From NCBI RefSeq assembly GCF_028289705.1, contig NZ_JANQOI010000017.1, positions 62,001 through 126,000 on the forward strand: a stretch of 64,000 nt of DNA, read 5' to 3'. The position numbers and the translations under genes are program-made. The notes beneath the pieces were generated by a model. It saw only the letters and a program-made list of their open reading frames with translations, was not told the origin of the DNA and did not search any database. Origin of the DNA: Pelagibius sp. (GTDB lineage: Bacteria; Pseudomonadota; Alphaproteobacteria; Kiloniellales; Kiloniellaceae). Below are positions 35,267 to 42,876 of the stretch, piece after piece (the first letter of the stretch is position 1; every line of letters begins with the position of its first letter).

Positions 35267-35971
35267 ATGAAGCTCGCCATCATTCCCGCAAGGGCCGGCA
35301 GCAAGCGGATAAAGAACAAGAACATCGTCGACTTCTGCGGCCGGCCGATGATTTCCTACGCGCTCACCTGCGCGCAGGACTCCGGGCTGTTCGACAAGAT
35401 CCACGTGTCCACCGACAGCCGGGAGATCGCGGATCTGGTGGAACGCCTCGGCTTTCCGGTCGACTTCCTGCGCAGTCCGGATCTGGCGGACGACCGGACC
35501 CATGTGACGCCGGTCATGCGCTGGGTCATCAGGCAATACCGCCAGGCGGGGACGGAAGTAGAGAGCGTCTGCCTTCTCTTTCCCTGTTCGCCACTGATCG
35601 AGCCCTCCGACCTGCAGGCCGCCCATGGAAGCTTCGAAGCCCAGAACGGCAGCGTGCCGGTGCTTGCTGTCGTTCCCTTCCCCTTCCCCATTCAGCGGGC
35701 CTTGTCCGAGCGGCCCGACGGCCTGCTCGCGCCGCACTTTCCCGAGTACTGGGCCGCGCGGTCGCAAGATCTGGTTCCGACCTTTCATGACACCGGGACC
35801 TTCGGCTTCTTCGGCACCGAACACCTGCTGCGTTGCGGCGAGACTTTCGGCGACCGCTTCATCCCGCACTTCCTGCCGCGCCACAAGGTGATCGACATCG
35901 ATGAGCCGGAAGACCTGGAGCTGGCGGAAATCCTGTTCCGGGGCGCTCAGGCGCGTGCGCGCGCCGGATAG
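35267..35971 (+). CDS. pseF: Pseudaminic acid cytidylyltransferase, PseF
   Basis: A 234-residue CMP-sugar synthetase. The N-terminal IIPARAGSKRIKNKNI is the CTP-binding loop. FPFPIQRAL and RSQDLVPTFHDTGTFGFFG separate PseF from NeuA, and HKVIDIDEPEDLELAE holds the metal Asp residues. It activates the nonulosonic acid as CMP-sugar. ATG 35267 lies 66 bases after pseC. Two other CMP-sugar synthetases follow at 43277 and 47807. Confidence 0.9.
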   Translation: MKLAIIPARAGSKRIKNKNIVDFCGRPMISYALTCAQDSGLFDKIHVSTDSREIADLVERLGFPVDFLRSPDLADDRTHVTPVMRWVIRQYRQAGTEVESVCLLFPCSPLIEPSDLQAAHGSFEAQNGSVPVLAVVPFPFPIQRALSERPDGLLAPHFPEYWAARSQDLVPTFHDTGTFGFFGTEHLLRCGETFGDRFIPHFLPRHKVIDIDEPEDLELAEILFRGAQARARAG

Positions 35972-35986
35972 AACCGCAGCGGCAAC

Positions 35987-36066
35987 TTAACGAAAAGTTA
36001 CCGGATTCACTCTATGGCTAAGGGACAGATCGCAAGCTCATCGAGGGACGCAAAGCTAAGCCATAG
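35987..36066 (+). promoter_or_regulatory. Leader with TTAAC box and inverted repeat CTATGGCT/AGCCATAG
   Basis: TTAAC at 35987-35991 is followed 21 bases later by TATGGC (36013-36018). An 8-bp perfect inverted repeat has its arms at 36012-36019 and 36059-36066, the second arm ending two bases before the ATG at 36069. The layout resembles the leaders before 41758 and 42634. No strong ribosome binding site is present outside the second arm. Confidence 0.4.
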
Positions 36067-36068
36067 GA

Positions 36069-37631
36069 ATGCGGGTCTTTATTCTCTTCGCGCCGGAGTT
36101 CATCGACTGGGCGCTGGCAATCGCCCGAAGACTCAAGGAAGAGGACCCTTCCTGCCAACTCCTCGGTGTGGCAAGCGGCCCCCCCGAAATCTACGAGCGG
36201 GTCGCCGCGGCGCAGGACTTACAGGTCTCACCTCTCTGGCGCCTGGAAGATCTGGAACGCAGCTGGCTCGACCACGCGCTGGCGCCGGAGCGCCGCAACG
36301 CACTGGAAGCCAGGATCGGCGCCGACGTCCTCCATCGGCTGGTGGTCGCCGACCGCGATCTCGGCCGGGGCTTCATTTCGGGCGGTGTGACCGCCGAAAC
36401 ACCCCTTTCGCGGATTGCCCGCGACCCCCAGCGGCTCGATCGCTACGTCTTCGGCCTGCTGGACCATGTCGAGCGGGCACTGCAGGACAAGGCCGTCGAT
36501 CTGGTGTTCTGCCACAGCGTTGCCGATGCCCCCTCGCTGGCCCTCGGCCTGATGAGCCAAAGCCTCGGCATTCCTTTCGCGCAGGTGCGACATACCCGCA
36601 TCGGATCGCGGGTGCTGATCGACACCTCGCCCTTCGACGAACTGGCGCCGGTGCAGGATTGCTTCGAGCGCATCGTGTTGACCAACCGTTTTCCGGCGGA
36701 CTCGAAGACCACCTCCCACCGCTATCTCAATGCGGCACGCGCGCTCGACTCGGTGCCCGACTATCTGGACTATCACAGACAGCGCATCGGCCGGCAGCTT
36801 GCATGGCCAAAACTTCTGTGGCGGCTGGCGGTCAGCCTGCGCGCGGAATTGCTCGCGGCAAACAGCCCCGGGCGTCAAGGCCTGAGGAACGCATCGCCCC
36901 TCCGCCAGTGCCTGCTGGATCTGAAGGCGGCGATCGAGACACGCCGGCTGCTGTCCTCCGAGACCTTCCTGCCTCTGGGCGAGCGTCCGGCCGGTTCCTT
37001 CGCTTTCTTTCCGCTCCATGTCGACCCGGAAGCGTCGACCATGGTTCAATCGCCGATGCATACCGACCAGCTTTCGCTGGTCGAAGCGGTCGCCAAGAGC
37101 CTGCCCACCGACATGCCGCTGTTGGTGAAGGAACACCTGCCGACCCTCGGGCGCCGGCCCAAGGGCTTCTACGAAAGGCTCAAAGCGCTCCCGAGAGTCC
37201 TGCTGGCCTCGCCCTTCGAAAGCGGTGCGGCGCTGGTGCGCGAGGCGGCCCTGACAACGGTGGTCAGCAGCACCGCCGGATGGGAAGCCATGCTCTTCGG
37301 CAAGCCGGTGGTGGTCATGGCCTATCCGCCCTACGCCATGGTCAACGACGGCTTCGTCCACTGTCCCGATGTGACCAAGCTGCCGGGCGCCATCAGACAG
37401 GCTCTCGCGGGCGAACCGGCGGACGAGCGGCGCCTGGTCGCCTATGTCGCCGCTGCCCTGGCCTGCTCCTTCGAGTGTCCGACCGAGGATCTCTGGGGGG
37501 AGCGGGCAGCCGAGGCCGCCGGCAGCCGCCCGCAGTTGCTGGAAAACCTCGTGGCACAGCTTCGCGACGTCGCGGGACGCGAGCCCGCCGGCCAGGACGA
37601 TATCTGGGAGGCCTTGCGGGAGGCTCTCTGA
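36069..37631 (+). CDS. Capsule-polysaccharide-synthesis-like protein (PF05159-like, second copy)
   Basis: A 520-residue soluble GT-B-like protein and paralogue of the product of 27076-28626. Shared C-terminal elements are FPLHVDPEASTMVQSPMHTD, PLLVKEHLPTLGRRPKGFYE and VVSSTAGWEAMLFGKPVVVM. The N-terminus FILFAPEFIDWALAIARRL begins a Rossmann fold. ATG 36069 is reached just after an inverted-repeat arm. It stands alone between pseF and the NeuB-like gene, with long leaders on both sides. Probably a sugar transferase acting on the cluster's glycan; the substrate cannot be inferred. Confidence 0.72.
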   Translation: MRVFILFAPEFIDWALAIARRLKEEDPSCQLLGVASGPPEIYERVAAAQDLQVSPLWRLEDLERSWLDHALAPERRNALEARIGADVLHRLVVADRDLGRGFISGGVTAETPLSRIARDPQRLDRYVFGLLDHVERALQDKAVDLVFCHSVADAPSLALGLMSQSLGIPFAQVRHTRIGSRVLIDTSPFDELAPVQDCFERIVLTNRFPADSKTTSHRYLNAARALDSVPDYLDYHRQRIGRQLAWPKLLWRLAVSLRAELLAANSPGRQGLRNASPLRQCLLDLKAAIETRRLLSSETFLPLGERPAGSFAFFPLHVDPEASTMVQSPMHTDQLSLVEAVAKSLPTDMPLLVKEHLPTLGRRPKGFYERLKALPRVLLASPFESGAALVREAALTTVVSSTAGWEAMLFGKPVVVMAYPPYAMVNDGFVHCPDVTKLPGAIRQALAGEPADERRLVAYVAAALACSFECPTEDLWGERAAEAAGSRPQLLENLVAQLRDVAGREPAGQDDIWEALREAL

Positions 37632-37709
37632 CCGGCGCAGAGCCGAGGTATTAGGGGCTGGGTATTCGGGGGCTTGGCCGGCCGCGGATTGCCGTTCCAA
37701 AGCAGATAG

Positions 37710-37855
37710 TTAACAATTCGTTCGTAACTGCCGGTCTAGTCTCAACCTCTTGAGTTGGTTGTTGGCGATCTGTGTGCCAACCGCTTCGCGCTAAAGGTTC
37801 ACAGCTTGCCCCACGGTCGCCCGTTCCGGCGTCAGCAGTCAGATCTTCCGGAACG
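37710..37855 (+). promoter_or_regulatory. Leader of the NeuB-amidation operon: TTAAC-N22-TAGTCT plus inverted repeats
   Basis: TTAAC (37710-37714) and TAGTCT (37737-37742) are exactly 22 bases apart, as in two further leaders. Downstream, GTTGGC-N9-GCCAAC and an 8-bp repeat CGTTCCGG (37822-37829)/CCGGAACG (37848-37855) can form hairpins before the GGAGG ribosome binding site at 37866. The element sits in a 248-base gap. Confidence 0.4.
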
Positions 37856-37879
37856 CCGACGTCTCGGAGGTTTTGCCTG

Positions 37880-38956
37880 ATGGTTGGTTTCGGCAAACGC
37901 CAGGTCGGGGATGGACATCCCTGTTTCATCACCTTTGAAGCCGGGCCGACGCACAGCGGACTGGAATCCGCGATGGAACTCGCCTCGCTGGCTGCCGCCG
38001 CGAAGGCGGACGCCATCAAGTTCCAGATGATCGACCCGGACCGCCTTGTCTCGGACCGCGAGCAGACCATCAGCTTCAAGATCCTGGTGGACAAGGAGAC
38101 GAACCGGACGGAGACCGTCGAGGAACGGCTCTACGACATTCTCTGCCGCCGCGCCCTGACCAAGGAACAGTGGCACAGACTGAAAAAACACTGCGACCGC
38201 CTGGGTCTCGCCTTTTTCGCCACCATCGGCTTCGAGGAGGAGATCGAGCTTCTGGAAGACCTGGGCTGCGATTCCATCAAGATCGCCTCGGCCGACGTCA
38301 ACCACGTCCCGCTCATCCGCCGCGCCGCGCAATCGGGCATGTGTCTGCAGCTCGACACCGGCAACGCCACCATCGGCGAGATCGAAACCACCGTCGACGT
38401 GATCCGCGCCGAAGGCAACGAGAACATCATCATCCATCACTGCCCTTCGGGCTATCCGGCACACCTCGACGGGATCAATCTCCGGGTCATCTCCACCCTG
38501 AAGCAGATGTTCCCCTATCCCATTGCCTACTCCGATCACACACCCGGCTGGGAAATGGATCTGGCCGCGGTGGCGTTGGGCGCGAACCTGGTGGAGAAGA
38601 CAATCAGCAAGGACCGCACCACGCCGGCCATCGAACACATGATGTCCATCGAGCCCCAGGAGATGGACAGCTTCATCAAGGTGATCCGGGATCTGGAAAC
38701 CGCACTGGGGCGCACGCGGCGGGTCATGAGCGGCGTCGAAAGAAAGCGCCGCGCCGCCAACCGGCGCAGCATCCACCTCTGCCGTGACGTCAGGGCCGGC
38801 AAGACGCTGGCCCACGAGGATCTCGACTACCGCCGGCCCGGTTACGGCATTCCGCCCTCGGAAGCCGATTTCGTCGTCGGCCAGACCCTCTGCCGGGCCA
38901 AGCGCAAAGGCGAACGCCTGGACTGGACCGATCTCGCGGCTATGGAGCTGGTCTGA
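37880..38956 (+). CDS. NeuB-family nonulosonate synthase with SAF domain (first of three)
   Basis: A 358-residue protein. The TIM-barrel condensing domain has FEAGPTHSGLESAMELASLA, DAIKFQM, GCDSIKIASADVNHVPLIR, HHCPSGYPAHLDGINL and YSDHTPGWEMDLAAVALGA. The C-terminal SAF/antifreeze-like domain is RRSIHLCRDVRAGKTLAHED. It would condense phosphoenolpyruvate with a 6-carbon amino sugar to a 9-carbon acid. The N-terminal motif (FEAGPTHSG) departs from the usual AEIGxNHxG, so its substrate may differ from that of the PseI copy. ATG 37880 has GGAGG nine bases upstream. Its stop overlaps the HisH start. Confidence 0.85.
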   Translation: MVGFGKRQVGDGHPCFITFEAGPTHSGLESAMELASLAAAAKADAIKFQMIDPDRLVSDREQTISFKILVDKETNRTETVEERLYDILCRRALTKEQWHRLKKHCDRLGLAFFATIGFEEEIELLEDLGCDSIKIASADVNHVPLIRRAAQSGMCLQLDTGNATIGEIETTVDVIRAEGNENIIIHHCPSGYPAHLDGINLRVISTLKQMFPYPIAYSDHTPGWEMDLAAVALGANLVEKTISKDRTTPAIEHMMSIEPQEMDSFIKVIRDLETALGRTRRVMSGVERKRRAANRRSIHLCRDVRAGKTLAHEDLDYRRPGYGIPPSEADFVVGQTLCRAKRKGERLDWTDLAAMELV

Positions 38957-39570
38957 TGCCGCCGCTGGGCGTCGTCGACTACGGGATGGGCAACCTCCGT
39001 TCCGTGCTGAACGCTTTCGAAGAAATCGGTCATGAGGCCGAACTGGTCACCGAGGCCGAAGCGGTCGCCGGCTACGACAGGATCGTCATCCCCGGCGTCG
39101 GGGCGTTTTCGCAGGCCATGGCCAACCTCAGCCGAAGCGCCCTGGACGAGGCCCTGGACCGCCATGTCGCCGCCGGCAAGCCGCTGCTGGGCATCTGTCT
39201 GGGCATGCAACTGATCTGCCGCGAGTCTGACGAGGATGGAACCCACCAGGGGTTCGGCTGGATCGACGCCCAGGTGCGGCACTTTCCGCCCGCCGAAGGG
39301 CTGAAGGTCCCGCACATGGGCTGGAACGCGATCGAGATCGCCCGGGAAAACCCGCTGCTGCGCGAGGTGAATTCCGGGGCGGACGTCTATTTCGTGCACA
39401 GCTACTACGTGGACTGCGCGTCGGCGGAGGACGCGGTCTGCACCACCGAGCACGGCGTCCGCTTCGCCTCGGTGATTGCGAAAGAAAACGTCTTCGGCAT
39501 GCAGTTCCATCCGGAAAAAAGCCAGAACATCGGCATGCAGTTGCTACGCAACTTCGCGACGCTGCATTAG
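38956..39570 (+). CDS. hisH: HisH-like glutamine amidotransferase (glycan amidation module)
   Basis: A 204-residue class I glutaminase. The nucleophile is Cys81 in GICLGMQL and the triad is completed by His185 and Glu187 in FGMQFHPEKS. GMGNLRSVLNAFEEIG and IPGVGAFSQAM are HisH signatures. In O-antigen and pseudaminic clusters this paralogue releases ammonia for a WbpG/PseA-type amidotransferase rather than for histidine synthesis, and the neighbours here (HisF-like, WbpG-like) fit that role. It starts inside the stop codon of the synthase gene. Confidence 0.88.
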   Translation: MPPLGVVDYGMGNLRSVLNAFEEIGHEAELVTEAEAVAGYDRIVIPGVGAFSQAMANLSRSALDEALDRHVAAGKPLLGICLGMQLICRESDEDGTHQGFGWIDAQVRHFPPAEGLKVPHMGWNAIEIARENPLLREVNSGADVYFVHSYYVDCASAEDAVCTTEHGVRFASVIAKENVFGMQFHPEKSQNIGMQLLRNFATLH

Positions 39571-39584
39571 GACGGACCGGTCCG

Positions 39585-40379
39585 ATGGTGAAGAAGAGGC
39601 TTGTGGCGGTGCTGATCCTGCGCGATGGGCAGGTGGTGCAGAGCATCAAGTTCAAGCACACCAACGTCATCCACGCCGACCCGGTCCACGCCATGGAGGC
39701 CTTCAACAAGTGGTCGGTGGACGAGATCGTGCTGTTGAACGTTTCCCGCGAGGAGGAGAGCCGCGCGGCCTTCGCCGAGGCCGTGGAACGGGTCTCCAAA
39801 CACTGCTTCGTGCCGCTCGCCGTGGGTGGCTGGATCACCGAGGTGGACTACGCCCGCGAACTCTTGACCAAGGGCGCCGACAAGCTGGTCCTCAACACCG
39901 CCTTCGCCGACCACCCGGCCTTCGTCGAGGCCGCCTCGAAGCGCTTCGGCAAGCAGTGCATTGTCGCCTCCATCGACGTGAAGCGCGATGACGCCGGTGT
40001 CGCGCATGTGGCCGTCGACCGCGGCCGGCGCCTGCTGGAGGAAACGCCCGCGGCCTGGGCCCAACAGGTCCGGGCCCTGGGCGCCGGGGAAATCTTCTTC
40101 AACTCCGTCGATCACGACGGCGCGCGCAAGGGCTACGACCTTGAATCCGTGAAGGCGATTGTCGAGGCCGTCGACCTGCCGGTCATCGCCTTCGGCGGCG
40201 TCTTCACCTGGTCGCATCTGCTGGCCGGCATCAAGGCCGGCGCCGAGGCCGTCGCCGCGGCCAACATCTTTCACTACACCGAGCAGGCCACCCGCAAGGC
40301 CAAGACCTTCCTCGCCAACGCCGGTGTCCCCGTGCGCAGCGAGGGCCAGAGCCTCGCCCCGGTGCGCGCCGCCGGCTGA
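39585..40379 (+). CDS. hisF: HisF-like ammonia-channel subunit (glycan amidation module)
   Basis: A 264-residue TIM barrel of the HisF family. The conserved Asp of the N-terminal CLDV motif of true HisF is replaced (the strand reads VAVLILRDG), while the second catalytic Asp is kept in ASIDVKRDD. Loss of the first acid is known in the O-antigen-cluster HisF2 type and argues for ammonia channelling to the next protein rather than imidazole-glycerol-phosphate synthesis. Other barrel motifs are AVGGWITEVDYARELL, GADKLVLNTA and VIAFGGVFTWSHLLAGI. It lies between the HisH-like gene and the amidotransferase gene. Confidence 0.87.
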   Translation: MVKKRLVAVLILRDGQVVQSIKFKHTNVIHADPVHAMEAFNKWSVDEIVLLNVSREEESRAAFAEAVERVSKHCFVPLAVGGWITEVDYARELLTKGADKLVLNTAFADHPAFVEAASKRFGKQCIVASIDVKRDDAGVAHVAVDRGRRLLEETPAAWAQQVRALGAGEIFFNSVDHDGARKGYDLESVKAIVEAVDLPVIAFGGVFTWSHLLAGIKAGAEAVAAANIFHYTEQATRKAKTFLANAGVPVRSEGQSLAPVRAAG

Positions 40380-40402
40380 CGAGAGCCAAAAGAACCCAGA
40401 CC

Positions 40403-41692
40403 ATGGACTACTGCGCCCGCTGCCTCTATCCGGCCAACGCCAAGCCGACCATCATCCTCGACGAGGAGGGTGTCTGCAGCGGCTGCCGCTATCACGAAAG
40501 CCGCGATGCCAGCGACGTCGACTGGGAGGAGCGCCGCGAGATCTTCGAGCAGATCCTCGACGAGGCCCGGACCATGGCGAAACAGCGGGGCAACCATCAC
40601 GACTGCATCGTGCCGGTCAGCGGCGGCAAGGATTCCCACTTCCAGGTCTGGATCCTGAAGAAGAAGTACGGGATGAACCCGCTGCTGGTGACCTTCAACC
40701 ACACCTACAACGCCCCGGCCGGGGTGCGGAACCTGGAAAACCTGGTGGAGAAGTCCGGCTGCGATCTGGAGCGCTTCACCGCCGGGCCAGATTCCGTGCG
40801 CCGCATCTCCCGCCACATGCTGGAGACCGTGGGCGACATCACCTGGCACTACCACGCCGGCATCCGCACCTACCCCTTCCAGGTGGCGGTGCAGCGGAAC
40901 ATTCCGCTGATCGTCTGGGGCGAGCACGGCTTTGCCGAGCTGACCGGCATCGTCACCCTGGAGGACTTCGTCGAGTTCACCAAGTGGACGCGCAAGGAAC
41001 ACGATATGCGCGGCTACGAACCGGAGGATCTGATCGGCAAGGGCGGTATCACCCACCACGACATCGCCCCCTACGTCTATCCCAGCGACGAGGAGATCGC
41101 CCGCGCCGACATCCGCGGCATCTACATGAGCAACTTCTTCTTCTGGAATGCCAAGGCCCAGGGCGAAAAGATGATCGCCGAGTGGGACTTCGCGCCGGTG
41201 ACCTATGAGCGCGAGCGCACCTTCAACCTCTATGCCAAGATCGAAGACCACGCCAACGACGTCCACGACTACCTGAAGTATCTCAAGTTCGGCTACGGCC
41301 GGGCCACCGACGACGCCAGCATGGAGATCCGCCACGGGCGCATGACCCGTGAGGAGGGCATCGACATGGTGGCGCGCTACGACGCCAACGAGCCCATGAC
41401 CCTGGAGGGCTATTGCGAGTTTCTGGGGATCAGCAAGCAGGGGTTTTACGATCTGGTGGCGCCGATGCGCGACCCGCAGATCTGGGAGAAGCCGAACGGG
41501 CACTGGACAGCCAAGGATTCCGTGATCCGCCAGCCCATCGGCGCGCGCGAGGAGCGCGCCCGGGTCAGCCAGTCGAACGACCGGACCCTGGCCCCGGAAA
41601 ACCGCCATCTTTACTACAACCCTGCCCTGCCCCCTCTACCCAGGGGCAATCCACTGCTCGACGAACGCCCGCTGCGGTTTAAGACACTTTAA
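40403..41692 (+). CDS. N-acetyl sugar amidotransferase (WbpG/PseA family)
   Basis: A 429-residue ATP-pyrophosphatase-type amidotransferase. A zinc-ribbon-like start CARCLYP...CSGCRYH is followed by the PP-loop VPVSGGKDSHFQVWILKKKYG and the family-typical RTYPFQVAVQRNIPLIVWGE and NFFFWNAKAQGEKMI. Members turn an acetamido group into an acetamidino group on sugars using ammonia from HisH/HisF, giving for example Pse5Ac7Am or amidated ManNAcA derivatives. The three-gene module is complete here. ATG 40403 has a weak ribosome binding site. Confidence 0.9.
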   Translation: MDYCARCLYPANAKPTIILDEEGVCSGCRYHESRDASDVDWEERREIFEQILDEARTMAKQRGNHHDCIVPVSGGKDSHFQVWILKKKYGMNPLLVTFNHTYNAPAGVRNLENLVEKSGCDLERFTAGPDSVRRISRHMLETVGDITWHYHAGIRTYPFQVAVQRNIPLIVWGEHGFAELTGIVTLEDFVEFTKWTRKEHDMRGYEPEDLIGKGGITHHDIAPYVYPSDEEIARADIRGIYMSNFFFWNAKAQGEKMIAEWDFAPVTYERERTFNLYAKIEDHANDVHDYLKYLKFGYGRATDDASMEIRHGRMTREEGIDMVARYDANEPMTLEGYCEFLGISKQGFYDLVAPMRDPQIWEKPNGHWTAKDSVIRQPIGAREERARVSQSNDRTLAPENRHLYYNPALPPLPRGNPLLDERPLRFKTL

Positions 41693-41994
41693 CGGTTTCT
41701 AAACGCCAAACCCGTTAGATTCCAGGCTAAGTCGTTATAAATGCCTGGAATAACTGAATGACCAGCAAACAGGGCGAGTTCTTTCTTTCGGGGTTCGGCA
41801 GAACCTATGGGTCGCCCGGAGACAGCTTCATAACCGAGGGATGTCAGGCCGCATTGCTGCAGAGCACGGGGGGAGTTCTCGGACATGCCGGCACAGCGCT
41901 GGCGAAGAGCGGTCTGGATCTCGGTTACGGCGCCCGCTACGGGAAATCGCGCCGCTCCGGGCGCGCGCTGCCCGGCGCAAACCCGCTGCGCTTC
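41680..41994 (+). repeat. Diverged direct duplication, copy 1 (leader plus N-terminal codons)
   Basis: This stretch matches 42556-42876. Both copies contain TAAGACA...TTAACG, TTAAC-N22-TAGATT, a 9-bp inverted repeat, the same SD-like GGAA and the start codon. The first 46 encoded residues align without gaps with about 46 percent identity (SKQ.EF, GF/EFG, QAALL, L.HA). Copy 1 also covers the last codons of the amidotransferase gene. Confidence 0.7.
41719..41751 (+). promoter_or_regulatory. 9-bp inverted repeat ATTCCAGGC/GCCTGGAAT before the GNAT gene
   Basis: Arms at 41719-41727 and 41743-41751 with a 15-base spacer. The left arm overlaps a TAGATT box lying 22 bases after TTAAC (41689-41693). 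The right arm contains GGAA, the only ribosome binding site for ATG 41758. The structure is either an operator over the promoter or an RNA hairpin that hides the ribosome binding site. Copy 2 has the paired change G to A and C to T. Confidence 0.6.
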
Positions 41995-42489
41995 ATTCGC
42001 GCCTCCCTCGCGGAGCTGCCGAAGCGGTTGGCGGCGGACGGCGGGCCCATCTGCCTACGTATGGCCAGGGCGGACGACGAAGCGACCATTCTCGCCTGGC
42101 AGCGCCAGCCTTCGACACGCCGGTTTTCGAGGATCCCGAGGGTCCCGTCCATCGAGGAGCACCATCACTGGTTCAACTCCCGCATCCGCTCCGAAAGCAG
42201 CCTGCTGACGATCATCGAGCACGCCTCCGCGCCCGGCGGTCTGTTGCGCCTGGACCTGGTGGACAGCGAGCCCGCGGGCACGGCGTTCGAGATTTCCATT
42301 CTTGTCTCCGCGGAGCTGCGGCGCCTCGGGTTGGCCAAACAGGCTTTGGAGCTGGCCCGGGAGTGGATTCCCGATGCGGAGTTCATCGCCGAGGTGTTTC
42401 CGGAGAACCTGCCGTCCCAGAAGCTCTTCATCTCGGCCGGTTACCAGCGGCTGGAAAGCGGGCTGTTCCACCACCTGCCGACCGAATAG
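41758..42489 (+). CDS. Chimeric GNAT acetyltransferase (probable PseH) with a methylase-derived N-terminus
   Basis: A 243-residue protein. Residues about 97-243 are a GNAT domain close to PseH-type acetyltransferases (LRMARADDEATILAWQRQP, then SIEEHHHWF, FEISILVSAELRRLGLAKQA with the acetyl-CoA loop, and VFPENLPSQKLFISAGYQRL). PseH acetylates C4 of the UDP-altrosamine intermediate, and no other PseH candidate is near. Residues 1-80 align with the start of the Pse methylase encoded at 42634, but with SAM motif I decayed to LDLGYGARYG. The gene therefore seems to be a fusion of a duplicated methylase 5' end to a GNAT gene; an internal start for the GNAT alone is possible. Confidence 0.8.
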   Translation: MTSKQGEFFLSGFGRTYGSPGDSFITEGCQAALLQSTGGVLGHAGTALAKSGLDLGYGARYGKSRRSGRALPGANPLRFIRASLAELPKRLAADGGPICLRMARADDEATILAWQRQPSTRRFSRIPRVPSIEEHHHWFNSRIRSESSLLTIIEHASAPGGLLRLDLVDSEPAGTAFEISILVSAELRRLGLAKQALELAREWIPDAEFIAEVFPENLPSQKLFISAGYQRLESGLFHHLPTE

Positions 42490-42555
42490 CGCCAGCCACT
42501 CTTTAAAGTAGTGATTTCTTTTAATTCTCTTTAAAAGCGTGCTGTCGCTGCCACG

Positions 42556-42876
42556 TAAGACAGCTTAACGTTTTGTCAAAGCTGAACCCTGTAGATTCCA
42601 AGCAAAGTCATCACAAATGCTTGGAATCATTGAATGGTCAGCAAGCAGGTCGAGTTCTGGCGTTCTGAGTTTGGCGAGGCCTATGCGCAGCGCAACAACA
42701 ACCGCATCACCGGCGAGGGCCAGGCGGCGCTATTGCGCGACTGGGGCAAGATCCTTGCCCATGCCGCCTCGCCGCGCCCCGAAAGTGCGCTGGAGGTCGG
42801 CTGCAACATCGGGCGCAACCTGCTCGCGCTCAAGCACTTCGTCGCCACCCTGCACGGCATCGAACCCAATCGCTTT
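42556..42876 (+). repeat. Diverged direct duplication, copy 2 (leader plus N-terminal codons)
   Basis: Counterpart of 41680-41994. This copy precedes and includes the start of an intact methylase gene, so it is probably the source copy. Distance between corresponding points of the copies is 876 bases. Confidence 0.7.
42595..42627 (+). promoter_or_regulatory. 9-bp inverted repeat ATTCCAAGC/GCTTGGAAT before the Pse methylase gene
   Basis: Arms at 42595-42603 and 42619-42627 with a 15-base spacer, preceded by TTAAC (42565-42569) and TAGATT (42592-42597) 22 bases apart. GGAA in the right arm is placed seven bases before ATG 42634. Relative to copy 1, the seventh position of the left arm is A instead of G and the pairing base in the right arm is T instead of C, so pairing is kept. 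Confidence 0.6.

Noticed and set aside
36014-37654. 546-codon plus-strand frame overlapping the second capsule-like gene
   Set aside because: Arg/Gly/Pro-rich translation without family; the frame starting at 36069 carries the conserved motifs.
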